Shown piece after piece: positions 20,570 through 30,769 of a DNA stretch of 64,000 nt. The notes below the pieces were generated by a model. The model did no database searches. It worked only from the letters and a program-made list of their open reading frames with translations, and was not told the DNA's origin. The translations under genes were made by a program, and so were the position numbers. The stretch is taken from contig CM076193.1 in NCBI GenBank assembly GCA_038277395.1, forward strand, positions 175,810,711 through 175,874,710. Reading direction: 5' to 3'. Each line of letters starts with the position of its first letter. Position 1 is the first letter of the stretch. Source of the DNA: Dryocosmus kuriphilus. Taxonomy: Eukaryota; Arthropoda; Insecta; Hymenoptera; Cynipidae.

Positions 20570-20713
20570 TACTAGAATGGCTACTGCATGCCCAGAAGTG
20601 AGGTTAACCGGAAATTTGCATTGACTTTAAATCTTTCACACTAAAAACCATTCTATCATCTTTAAGAATATTGTGGAACAAACTGTAGAATATATGTGAG
20701 TATTTTTTGGTTA

Positions 20714-20862
20714 GGTATTGTACTGTTAAAATGATCTTTCTTTAGGCGTACACATACATGTATCACCGCTTTTTACAGGATCCAACACTCTTTGTAGAAA
20801 GCTATTTATAATATCGCCTGATGAGGCCTAACGTTGTTAGGTGAAAGCTAACGCACTTTATA
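20714..20862 (+). repeat. Flank repeat with hammerhead-like fold, copy 1
   Basis: Nearly identical to 22208-22362. It contains CTGATGA (20818-20824), a 6-bp stem CCTAAC/GTTAGG with GTT loop (20827-20841), then GAAA (20843-20846), the order of conserved blocks in a hammerhead ribozyme core. A short stem III is possible and would put a CUU cleavage triplet at 20856-20858. Stem I cannot be checked because a mariner starts at 20863. Confidence 0.5.
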
Positions 20863-22181
20863 CGAGACGTAATCAAAAACTAAGGCGGCTTTTTATTTTT
20901 ATCAAAGAATATTTATTTATTCATCAATGTTGATGTTGTCCCCTTCAAAGTAACCCCCTTGGATATAATACATTTATGCCACCGCTTTTTCCAATTCTGA
21001 AAGCATTTCTAATAAGGAATTTTTGGTATAGCCTTCAGTTCTTCCAGCTATGCTCTCCTTATCTCCTCAATCGTCGCAAAACATCGTCCATTCATGGGTC
21101 TTTTCAGTTTTGGAAACAGGAGAATGTCGCAGGGAGCCAAATCTTGTGAATACGGTGGCTGAGGCATGATTATGGTGTTGCTATTGGCCAAAAAATTACG
21201 AAAAAGCAATGACGTGTGAGCTGGCGCATTATCGTGGTATAATAACCATGACTGGTTTTTCCATAATTCCGGACGTTTTTTTCGTATTGCTTCACGCAAA
21301 CGGCGCATAACTTCAAGATAATACTTTTCATTAAATGTATGACCTTTTGGTAAGAACTCCTGATGCATTACGCCATAATAATGGAAGAAAACGGTAAGCA
21401 AACCCTTGACATTTGATCGAACTTAGCGTGCTAATTTTGTTCTTGGTAATCCAGAATGCTTCCACTGGGATGATTGAGCCTTAGTTTCGACATCATAACC
21501 ATATAGTCATGTTTCATCAACTGTTATGATCCTTTTGAGCAAGTCTGGGTCGCCGTTAACGTCATTCAACAGCTCCTGAGTGATGTTCACGCGACGCTTC
21601 TTTTGGTCAAAATTTAGCAATTCCGGAACAAACTTCGCTGACACACGTCTCTTGCCCAAGATATCCACTAAAATTGCTTGGCACGAGCCAAGCGCATGCC
21701 GACATCATCAGCAACTTCTCTAATGGTAATTCGACGATTCGACAACACTATTTTCATCACTTCTTCAACTTTTTCATCAGTTGTTGACGTGCTGGGATGT
21801 GCAGAGCGAGCTTCGTCATTAATATCTTCTCGGCCTATCCGAAAGAGCTGGTACCACTTATAAACATTTATTTTACACAGAGTACACTTACCGTGTACCA
21901 CTGTCAACATTTCAAGTGTTTTGGAGCACATAATTGCATTTTTTACACAAAATTGAATTCAAATTCTTTGGTCCATTTTTCTCGACAGCAGAAAATCGCC
22001 GAGCACGCAAAGCACTTCTAACCTTTATGCCTTTTAGAAAGAAACAAAGAATGCTATATAGCTGAAACTGTGCACATATATTTGGGACGAGTGCACAAAC
22101 GTAAGAAAAAAAGAAAACGAGTATCGACTGTACGCATCCCGCGAAATTCAAAAAGTCACTTTACTTTTTGATCACACCTCG
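20863..22181 (-). mobile_element. Mariner element, third type
   Basis: It starts cgagacgtaatcaaaaactaag at 20863 after TA and ends with the inverted match ...tactttttgatcacacctcg at 22181. About 1.32 kb. The right flank is TG rather than TA. Transposase fragments are on the minus strand. Confidence 0.87.
21030..21931 (-). pseudogene. Mariner transposase, third type, decayed
   Basis: Pieces in different frames. The N-terminal piece 21931-21668 carries KINVYKWYQLFRIGREDI and a DEARSAHPSTS linker. A middle piece near 21530-21440 has LYGYDVETKAQSSQW with stops around it. The C-terminal piece 21401-21048 has YHDNAPAHTS (second Asp) and YSQDLAPCDILLFP (third Asp). The Pro of the usual YSPD is replaced by Gln. 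Several stops and frameshifts make it non-functional. Confidence 0.8.
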
Positions 22182-22207
22182 TGCGTCTACAACAAGTACA
22201 ATAACGA

Positions 22208-22362
22208 TCAGTAGATAGACTGTTGAAATGAACTTTCTTTATGCGTACACGTACATGTATCACCGCTTTTTACAGCATCCAAAACTCTTTGTAAAAAGCT
22301 ATTTATAATATCGCCTGATGAGGCCTAACGTTGTTAGGTGAAAGCTAACGCACTATATACGT
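22208..22362 (+). repeat. Flank repeat with hammerhead-like fold, copy 2
   Basis: Duplicate of 20714-20862, again ending at a mariner left terminus. The same CTGATGA / hairpin / GAAA order occurs around 22313-22342. Both copies precede the same mariner end at the same base, so flank and mariner were duplicated as a unit. Confidence 0.6.
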
Positions 22363-22640
22363 GGTGTGATCAAAAAGTAAGGTGACTTTTTATTTTTATC
22401 AACGAATATTTATTTATTCATCAATATTGATGTTGTCCCCTTCAAATTAACCCTCTCGTATATAATACATTTATGCCAGCGCTTTTTCTAATCCTCAAAA
22501 CATTTCTGATAAGGACTTTTTGGTATAGCCTTCAGCCCTTCCATCTCCCCAATCGTCGCAAAACGTCGTCCTTTCATGGGTTCTTCCAGTTTTGAAAACA
22601 GGAAAAAGTCGCAGAGAGCCAAATCTGGTGAATAAGACCC
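22363..22640 (-). mobile_element. Mariner, third type, truncated second copy
   Basis: It begins cgtggtgtgatcaaaaagtaag and follows the 20863 element base by base, with some gaps, to about 22640 (SPDLALCDFFLFSKL on the minus strand). It then stops abruptly and unrelated sequence follows to 22858. Only the terminal repeat and the C-terminal transposase end remain. Confidence 0.85.
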
Positions 22641-22858
22641 CCATAACATCAAAAAATAAATTAGTAAACATTGTTTGCGCAAAATTGATCGAGAATACAG
22701 ATGACATTTCACGCATGTGTGGGCTCAAACATTATATTATTTATCGCATTAATTTTCTTAACAGCTATCCACCTTCAAAATACGAAAAGCAGGTTGCTAA
22801 AGAGTTTGTTAAAGGCCTTCCGAAACTGCGTAGCATGTTCAGTGCAAGTGGATATGTA
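22641..22858. other. No recognised feature between mariners
   Basis: Sequence between a truncated mariner and the next mariner. A plus-strand open frame is present but no motif is visible. Confidence 0.4.
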
Positions 22859-23740
22859 CGAGGCACGTCCAGAAAGTAAGCGTACTGGTACTCTCAGAGC
22901 TGTAGGGAATACTTTTTCGACATGTTGGCAACACTGCCGCGTAGCCTGACCCGTCCCCTTCAAAACGAGACCAATCCGAGGTTCGTGTGTTGAAAACTCT
23001 TGACGCAGTAGCATCTCTCGCGAAAAACGTCGATCGTAACTGCCGCCGAGTGCGAAAATCGCGCCGGTATTTGCTACCTTGTTGTGAAGGGAAAAGCTCC
23101 AGTTGGGATTTATAATGAGGTGAAAACTGTTTACGGTAATGGAGCTATGAATCGTACGATTGTGTACAAGTGGTGTCGTGAATTTAAAAATGTCCGTACT
23201 TCCGTGCATGACGACCAGGGAGCGGAAGACCTTCAATTGTGACTGACGAACTTGTGGAAAAAATCGAGATTGCGGTTCGTGATGATCGCAGATTGACGTT
23301 AGCTGATCCTTCTGCGATTTTTACGCAAATCTCCAGACCCCTGTTACACGAGAAAATGAAAGAAACTCTCGGATATCGGAAATTTGTTTGCCAGGGTGGG
23401 TCCCAAAACAGCTGACAATGCTAAACCTCACACGGCCAACGCCACGAAGCAACTCCTGGACTCTTCTGGATGGGACGTTTTGAACCATTTCCCGTATTCC
23501 CCTGACCTGGTCCCTTCAGATTTCCATCTCCTCACTTCCCTGAAGGTGCACGTGGGTGGCAACAAGTTTTCAACGGACTAGAAGGTGAAGGGGGAGGTGG
23601 AGAAGTGTTCTAAAGAGCTGGCGGGAGACTTCTTCTAGGCAGGCGTCGAAAAAATTGATCCCGCGGCTCACCACTTGTACCGAGAGGGATGGTGACTATG
23701 TCGAAAGATAACTTACACATGTACAAAAGTAACCAACTAT
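22859..23740 (+). mobile_element. Fourth mariner type, plus strand, deleted and right-truncated
   Basis: It begins cgaggcacgtccagaaagtaag at 22859 after TA. Coding remnants on the plus strand: an N-terminal part (about 23040-23230, with GICYLVVKGKAPVG, TIVYKWCREFK and the HDDQGAEDL linker) and a C-terminal part from about 23390 (AKPHTANATKQLL, YSPDLVPSDFHLL, ending near EKIDP). The middle with the first catalytic Asp is lost, and the expected right inverted repeat is not found near 23740. Heavily broken. Confidence 0.8.
23384..23581 (+). pseudogene. C-terminal fragment of mariner transposase
   Basis: It has DNAKPHTANATKQLLDSSGWDV and YSPDLVPSDFHLLTSLK, the second and third catalytic regions; the third Asp is in VPSDF. 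The stop at 23579 sits where related proteins continue. Frames around it are disrupted. Part of the mariner at 22859. Confidence 0.8.
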
Positions 23741-23839
23741 GTTTATGTGGAACATCGGTTAATGGCAAAATATCTACGCACAGATTGCTGATCTCTCTTT
23801 CTGAGGGTTTGTGTGTTAATTTCTAATTTTCACTTATGC

Positions 23840-24330
23840 TTACGTGTCATTCGTTTAAAAATCTATTCCTTTTCTCCTTTTTAGTAAGATTGCAAAAACT
23901 ATTTTCAAGAATATTTTTTATTGTGTACATCACAAATGACATTATACTCAGAATAACGTAATTGATTTTTAATTTTCACAATCTATTTATATTTCTATGT
24001 AGAAGAAAGGAAATAGTTATAAACTTATGAAAAGACAGGTTTAAAGGTCACTTTACCTTTTATCCGAGGACTTTCGGAAAGATTAAGATGAATTTTGAAA
24101 AAGCTATTATTAATCTCCACTTTCAAAATATCTACAGTTTAGATAATTTTTATTTTTATGAGAAAGGGTTTTGAGAATATTGAAGCATTATCTGGAGTTA
24201 TCTATGTATTAAAATGTAAAGATTGCAACAAAGTTTGTATGATTGAAAGTGCTAGGAAACTAAACACAAGAATCTCTTCACATAAAAGAAATTGTCGAGA
24301 TTTAAGTTTAAATACTATTTTGTCATAGCC
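23840..24330 (+). mobile_element. Penelope-type 3' region, second copy (left part)
   Basis: Parallel to 3061-3560. It includes the GIY-YIG remnant around 24190-24300 (LSGVIYVLKCKDCNKVCMIES...SSHKRNC, one change from YIG to CMI). It is split at 24330 by a SINE and continues at 24653. Confidence 0.75.
24318..24330 (+). repeat. Left target-site duplication of the SINE
   Basis: ttttgtcatagcc, repeated exactly at 24653-24665. Confidence 0.88.
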
Positions 24331-24652
24331 CGAGCACCTTCATGGCTCACTCGGCAGAGCGCCCCACTCACACCCGGAAAGTCCCGGGTTCGAGTCCCGC
24401 TGTCCGTACTTCAAACACGAGAGGCCAGCCGTGCTCCATCGTGGCTCGAGAAGAGATGCGCTCCCGTGTTATTACCGGTAAGACCTGCACTTGGATCGAC
24501 ACGATAATCTTGAGACGGCGTGGGACTGAACACCCACGCTGAAGATACTCTGTTCTAGAAACACAACTTAGGCAATGCGTTGTTAGCGAAAGCCGATTGA
24601 GCGGTTATATTATTTCGAGGCTCAGAGACCATACCATCTTTTTCTTTTTTTT
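24331..24652 (+). mobile_element. tRNA-derived SINE with target-site duplication
   Basis: The 322-bp insert has an A-box-like TGGCTCACTCGGCAGAGCG (24343-24361), a perfect B box GGTTCGAGTCC (24387-24397), a body and a T-rich 3' tail. It is flanked by a 13-bp direct repeat (24318-24330 and 24653-24665). The surrounding Penelope-type repeat at about 3550 lacks it, which gives an empty-site comparison. Moved by a LINE reverse transcriptase in trans, as SINEs are. Its A and B boxes differ from those of the SINEs at 2740 and 15445. Confidence 0.88.
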
Positions 24653-25320
24653 TTTTGTCATAGCCCTCTTATATTTCTGGCCATTTTTACAATTAAAATT
24701 TAATAATATTACCATATTAGCTGGAGAGAATATTACTTATTATTATATTTATAATATGCTTATTATATATATTACTATTATATAGACTTATAGACGAATT
24801 CCTGAATCAATTGTTATTAGTGCTAACTTTTCAGCATTTAGATTACCATATGCTTACCCTATTTTTAGAATTATTATCAAATTTTCTCAAGAAGAACCGC
24901 GTTACTTGTAACGCATCACAGGGAAATTTACATTCGTTTAGTAATGGTATCCTTCCTCCGAACGATGGTTTTACAAACATTTAGCCTGAACAGAACCCTG
25001 TAGTTCGGCGATTCGCCGTATTTACTTATTTTCTGAATTATGTTGGCTGTTTTTAACTGTGCTAGATTTCAAACTTACCGAATAACGGTAACCAACTATC
25101 AGCAAATGGCTGATTTCACCTGCGTCAGATTCATATGTTACCGACAGTTGTTTCTCCTTTAACGGATTCTACCTTTCCGACAAGCGACAACTAACTTACT
25201 GTAAATTATTGGCTTTACCTATATCAGATTTCTACCTGACCGACCGTGTTACATGCTGACGGTAACCAAATGGCTGGTTTTAGCCTGGAACAGAACTCCG
25301 CCCTTGCAGATAGGCAGTCC
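24653..25320 (+). mobile_element. Penelope-type 3' region, second copy (right part)
   Basis: Continues the repeat: the agagagaata block, aagaagaaccg, a perfect 7-bp hairpin GCGTTAC/GTAACGC (24899-24914), then the ~70-bp tandem units (about 25050-25285) that match 6205-6380. No inverted-repeat recombinase element is present at 24930, unlike at 3775. Confidence 0.75.
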
Positions 25321-25790
25321 GTCGTACTGGGTTCTTATTTTACCATCTGAGGAGCGCCTGGGCATACATAGGTATACGAATATGAAGACAGACAGATAGA
25401 CACAATAGCAAAAATTGTTTTTTAGATTCAAGTGTTCCGAAACGTCGAGATTTCATGAAATCCGTGAAAGTCTGTTTTCACATAAAACTAATACCTCTTT
25501 ATAGAGATGAGAATGTAAAAGCAAACACAGCATAGCACTAATTGTAAGTATGCAATAACTTCTTCTATTACTGAACATTAGGCGTATATCTCTTTTAATA
25601 AGTTATATTCGCAGTAATCTTTTTCAGTGTAATAAGTATTTTTTATGAAATGTAACTTTCAAAACATATGTCTACAGTAGAATTCAGATAATTTTCTTAC
25701 TTCGGGGCTGTAGGGGCATAAGATTCCAGAAATTTAAGACATAATGAATGCTCTTTACAGTAGATATTATTCTAGGGCGCATGTGGACGC
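25321..25790. other. Insertion of unknown origin between repeat blocks
   Basis: The surrounding repeat is continuous in the copy at 6395-6410 (gtagacaactggcgcacgcagg), so 25321-25790 looks like extra sequence. No ORF or motif recognised; AT-rich. Confidence 0.4.
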
Positions 25791-27247
25791 GCAGACCAAA
25801 CTGGCGCACGCAGGCGCAGTATTTGATCGCGTGTACATAATCGTATCCCACAAACTTTTTGCATAGCGCATAACCATAACGTATAAGATTCTCGACCAAT
25901 CACGAGCCTACATTTCCTTCCCCCTCCTTGCTCACGATTTGGTCTTATGCATCCTGCACAAGACGTCGAAAGGTCCGTAAGGTTGAACTTTTATGCATGC
26001 ACATCTCCTTATGTAGAATTTTTGGGCGTCTTTCTAACCTCAAGAATTTAAAATGTGCGACGGTCACCGCGCGTATTCTAAGCAAAACAGTTATCTTGTT
26101 AGTGAAATGTGTGATACCATAATGGATGAAGAAATTAACAGCCAGCGAGATATTGAAATGGAAGAATTCCAACTTTCAGGTTAGATTTCCCGTTGACTCG
26201 CGCATCTGCACAGTACATAATGCAGCGTGTGTGCGTTGAATCGTTCTGTCTTATGCGTTATGCGTTATGCTTATGCACTATGCAAAAGTCTGTGCTTGTG
26301 GCTCTAGAAGGAGCCTCAAATTAGATTGCTTGAATGTAGATGCAATGACTTCATAACAGGAATGGAGACTTTCGGACCAATGGTCAGGACCTTGTCGAGA
26401 CTTAAAATAGATACAAAACAAGAATGTCTATCACGATCGTTAAAATAACGGCATTATATATTCCAACTTCAACTCTTTGTCTTCATAATCACCCTCCACA
26501 TAAACGGTCCACGAATGGTGCCAAAGTGTGCTGCGGGGAGATAGGAAAGTTGAAAGGATGGTCTCTCCATAGTGGTAGCCTACAAATACTGGTTTGTCAC
26601 GGCCATCTCAGAGTTCCGACCATTTGCTTAATTTCGGTTTAAGTATAACTAGAATCTTAGTTAGAGAGAATAATACGTGTGCAAGACGAATTATTGAATC
26701 AATTTTTTTAATGCTAACTTTTTGACATTTGGATTGCAATATTCCTACTTTGCTTTTAGAATTAATACAAAATTCTTGAAGAAGGCCCGCACTGTAGGCG
26801 AAAAATCTCAACATACTTGTGATAGTTGAATCTAAAAGACCTTTTAAACATATTTTTTGTTTCTTTTAAAGGGCTATAAGATCTTCCCAAGCAAACTGAA
26901 TTTATATTATTATTCAGTGCGGTCAAAATAACGGAGGAAACATATTTTGGTGTAATCAAGATACTATTGATTTAAAAGATGTCATATTGACCTAGTTTAC
27001 ATAACCTTTTATATTCTACAAGAATCCGATGTTTACATTAAAAATTAGTGTATATTCTGACATAAGAGCTCATTGAATACTTCTAAAGTTAAAAATAAAT
27101 ACTGCAAGGAACTTTAAAATAATTCGAATATACGGATTTCATGTGACTAGAAAAACCTTTCCATATAGTAACAAAATGATGTTTGATATATGCTTTATTA
27201 AATTTTATCCTATCCACTGTACACTGGTCTCTCCTATAGGAAAATTA
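25791..27247 (+). repeat. Dispersed repeat R1, copy 3, cut by a DNA transposon
   Basis: It begins aactggcgcacgcagg, as at 6408, then has about 450 bp not in copy 1 (25850-26310). It then follows 6455-7240 to the right edge ...ggtctctcctataggaaaatta, where the CACAG transposon starts. The tail of the R1 unit seems to continue at 31080 (ttattcttc). Confidence 0.7.
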
Positions 27248-27299
27248 CACAGCCCCACAAAAAAAAAAAAATTTTCTGTGCACGTGACCAGACCACCAT

Positions 27300-28260
27300 A
27301 TCCATATGTTTTTGGGGTCGCTGAGTCCGAATCCGGGGTCCGTTTTTCTCCATCAGGTCAGAGTCAAGCCCGTTTCAAGGTCAAATCAATATTATTCCAC
27401 GAATGTGGGCCAAGATGCCGTTTTTGTGTGTTTTTGGGGTCCCTGAGTCCGAATTTGAGGTCTGTTTGTCTCCATTAGGTCAGGGTCAAGGACATTTCAA
27501 GGCTAAATCGAGGAAAAACCCTGTGAACAGACACAATTACTACATCTATATGTTTATGGGGTCGCTGAGTCCGAATCCGGGGTCTGTTTTTCTTCATCAG
27601 GTCAGGGTCAAGGTCGTTTCAAGGTCAAATCAATATTATTCCACGAATGTGGGCCAAGATGCCGTTTTTGTGTGTTTTTGAGGTCCCTGAGTCCGAATTT
27701 GAGGTCTGTTTGTCTCCACTCGGTCAGGGTCAAGGTCATTTCAAGGCTAAATCGAGGAAAAAACCTGTGAACCGACACAATTACTACATCTATACGTTTA
27801 TGGGGTCGCTGAGTCCGAATCCGGGGTCTGTTTTTCTTCATCAGGTGAGGGTCAAGGTCTTTTCAAGGTCAAATCAATATTATTCCACGAATGTGGGCCA
27901 AGATGCCGTTTTTGTATGTTTTTGGGGTCCCTGAGTCCGAATTTGAGGTCTGTTTGTCTCCATCCGGTCAGCGCCAAGGTCATTTAAAGGCTAAATCGAG
28001 GAAAAAACCTGTGAACAGACACAATTACTACATCTATACGTTTTCGGGGTCGCTGAGTCCGAATCCGGGGTCCGTTTTTTTCCATCAGGTCAAGGTCATT
28101 TCACGGTCAAATGACGATTATTTCACGAACGTGGGCCAAGATGCTGTTTTTTGTATTTTTTTGATGTCCCTGGGTGCGAATCCGAAGTCTGATGGTCTTC
28201 ATCAGGTCTGGATCAAGGTCATCTCAAGGTCGCATCGAGGAAAAAACTTGAAAGCCAATA
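27300..28260 (+). repeat. Subterminal ~122-bp tandem repeats, copy 1 left
   Basis: Eight units. Each has a ggggtc(g/c)ctgagtccgaat block and, about 60 bp later, an aggtcagggtcaaggtca-like block. The latter starts near 27354, 27475, 27597, 27718, 27840, 27962, 28083 and 28204. Alternate units are more alike, giving a 244-bp higher-order period. Long open frames through the array come from its period and are not genes. Confidence 0.92.
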
Positions 28261-28469
28261 ACATTGAATACGTCGTATGATACAGATGGAAGATAAAATT
28301 GGATATATTGGTTTTCTTTTCTATGCTTCAAGACCTCTGTTTTAGCGTGATACGGAGGACAGACGTTTAATTTATCTTCAGTTTTATAGAATATCATCTT
28401 TATATTCTGACTGACCGAATATCTCTGCACCGAAGAACACAATATAGCAACATTGGTGAGCCCAATTAT

Positions 28470-28818
28470 AGTTTCTAAACTAACACTACATCTGCGTGGT
28501 GATACTTGAATTCTTCAAATCCTGCTACCGCGAGGGATACTGGGACGATGAAAACTGCTTCGAAAGGAGATGTGTAGAATGATTCGCTTTCCAGTCGCGT
28601 GTGGTATCGAAGCCAGCGTGGCGCGCTGCCTTGAAGGGGGGCGTTAGGGTGTGAGAATGAAGTCATAGTGTGTATGACGACGAGTTGACAATGCCCTCGT
28701 CAAAGTCAGAAAGCTCTCATACTTAGACCTGAGGAGGTATGAGAGTTATCACCCTCACGACGGTTAACTCTCCTGCGATCGGACCAGGATCCCTAACGCG
28801 TGGGTACTTGAGTCTACT
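28470..28818 (+). other. 5' leader of the transposon gene
   Basis: This non-coding leader is conserved with the reverse complement of 36360-36660 in the second copy (shared blocks: cgagggatactgggacgatg, tgccttgaaggggggcgtta, agctctcatacttagacctg). A ctgcgatcggaccaggatccct block lies just before the ATG. The conservation of non-coding DNA only reflects common origin of the two copies. Confidence 0.6.
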
Positions 28819-30693
28819 ATGGGACCTAAATAAAAAACAAACATAACACAACTTCAAATACTTCAAATGAACAGACTTCAGTGTGTTCATTAAAAACAAA
28901 TGTAGCAAGTTCTTCATCTGAACACTACTGTAACAAAAATGTTGATGCATTTTGTTACGTATGTGCTAAGTATCATTTATCAGCTGACCGAAGAAAAATA
29001 TCCGACAAAATTACAAATATTTACAAAAACTGTTTCGGATTGGATATTTGTAACCAGGATAAAAAATGGATACCACACAAGGTATGTAGTGCTTGTTACA
29101 TGATGATGACCAGATATGATTCCGAAAAAAAACCTGAAAAATTAAAGTTTGTAAAACCTGCATATTGGGAAGAGCCATCATGCGCAGCAAACTGTTATAT
29201 ATGTTTGACAAAAGTGACAGGAATTAATAAAAAAAATATTCAGAGTATCAAATATCCTGAAGTTTCAACGTTAGTAAGACCAGTAGAGGAAAATATTGAT
29301 ATTGACGATGAAAGTGACAGTTCAATAGATTCGTTGGAAAATATGTCAACCAATGATGCATGCGATATTAGTGACGCTGAAGAAGATGAATATAAAGATG
29401 CAGATGAGTATACTTCAGATGATGGAAATATGAGTACAAGTAGTGAATACTATGCTACTAATGGTCAAGACAAAACTCCAAAGATCATAGATCAAAAAGA
29501 GTTGAATGATCTTGTAAGGGACCTGGATTTACCTAAAGATAAAGCGGAATATCTAGCTTCATACATGAAAGGCAACAACTGGCTCTCAAAAGGCACAAGA
29601 ATATCATATTACCGAAACCGGGAGGAAAACTTTAGAAAATATTTTACGATGATAGGGGAGCCATCATTAGTGTATTGCAATAATGTGGAAAGGTTAATGA
29701 ATGAGTTCCAGATAGGAATCTACAAGCATAATGAATGGAGACTATTTATAGACACCTCCACTACAAGTCTGAAGGCAGTATTACTTCGTAACACTAATGT
29801 TTTTGCTTCAAGTCCCATAGCTCATTCAACCGTACTAAAAGAAGACTATAGTACGATGAAATTCATTTTAGAGACAATAAAATATTCTGAGCAGAACTGG
29901 CTTATTTTCGGAGATCTTAAGATTTTAACTATACTGTTAGGACAACAATCTGGAAATACGAAATATCCTTATTTTGTTTGTTTATGAAACAGCAGTGATC
30001 GCAAGAAGCACTATAGAACGAAGATATTGCCGAACAGAACCTCTTTCGAAGCTGGTTCTGCTCATATTGTACGCGAACCACTGGTTGATCGGAGTAAGGT
30101 ATTGCTTCCACCCCTCCACATCACACTCGGCTGGAGGAAGCAATATGTAAAAAGCCTTAAATAAAGAAGGAGAGTGCTTTAAATACTTGAAGAAAAAATT
30201 CCCCAAACTCAGTAATGCAAAAATTAATGAAGGTATCTTTGATGGACCACAAATACGTGAATTGTTAAAAGATAATGAGTTCGGTCTTGTAATGACTGAC
30301 AAAGAAAGAGCAGCATGCGTCAGTTTTAAAGAAGTTGTACAACGTTTTCTTGGGAATAATAAAAGCCTAGAGTACAAGAAAATAGTGGATCGAATGTTGG
30401 AAAACTAAAAGGAACTATGATGTTTGATAAATTCAAAGTTACATTATTTGCATTCACATATAGATTACTTTCCACAGAATCTAGGGGATTTCAGTGAGGA
30501 GCAGGGAGAGAGATTCCACCAAGATATCAAGAAAATGGGAAAAAGATATTAAGGACGGTGGGATGTGAACATGATGGCTGATTACTGCTGGTCATTGAAG
30601 AGAGAAAGTACTAAAAAAGGAGTCAAGCGTAAAAGAGAGTCACTTGTACGCACTTTTCAAAAGAAAAGAGTAAGATACCATACAAAACAATAG
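28819..30693 (+). pseudogene. Putative DDE transposase with cysteine-rich N-terminus, copy 1 (broken)
   Basis: The best start by comparison with copy 2 is ATG 28819, but a stop follows four codons later (MGPK, then TAA). The main frame then runs from about 28881 to a stop at 29987. The N-terminal ~110 residues hold paired cysteines (FCYVCAKYH, VCSACYM, NCYICL), probably a zinc-binding DNA-recognition part. An acidic Asp/Glu/Ser stretch follows. The core has LFIDTS..SLKAVLLRN, then WLIFGDLKILTILLGQQSG and CL-NSSDRKKHY, where copy 2 has CFLCLWDSRDR, and after several frameshifts GERFHQDIK near 30520. I read the Asp, Asp and late Glu as a DDE triad with a Cys-x2-Cys insertion, as in CMC-like transposases. 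The acid assignment is inference. At least two stops and two frameshifts make it inactive. The same family of proteins is known to me as uncharacterised multi-copy proteins in arthropods. Confidence 0.65.
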
Positions 30694-30769
30694 ATAAATG
30701 AAGGTTCTCGATATTTTCTAAATCGATGATACATATAGTTATAATGTCTGTCTCTGTTTACTCAGCGAC

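Noticed and set aside
24331..24410. Functional tRNA gene
   Set aside because: It is the head of a 322-bp insert with target duplications and a T-rich tail, so it is a SINE.
27143..28280. Long plus-strand open frames with repeated peptide (NVGQDAVFVCF and similar)
   Set aside because: They arise from the ~122-bp tandem repeats, occur in several frames and lie in the transposon end; the opposite strand is open too.
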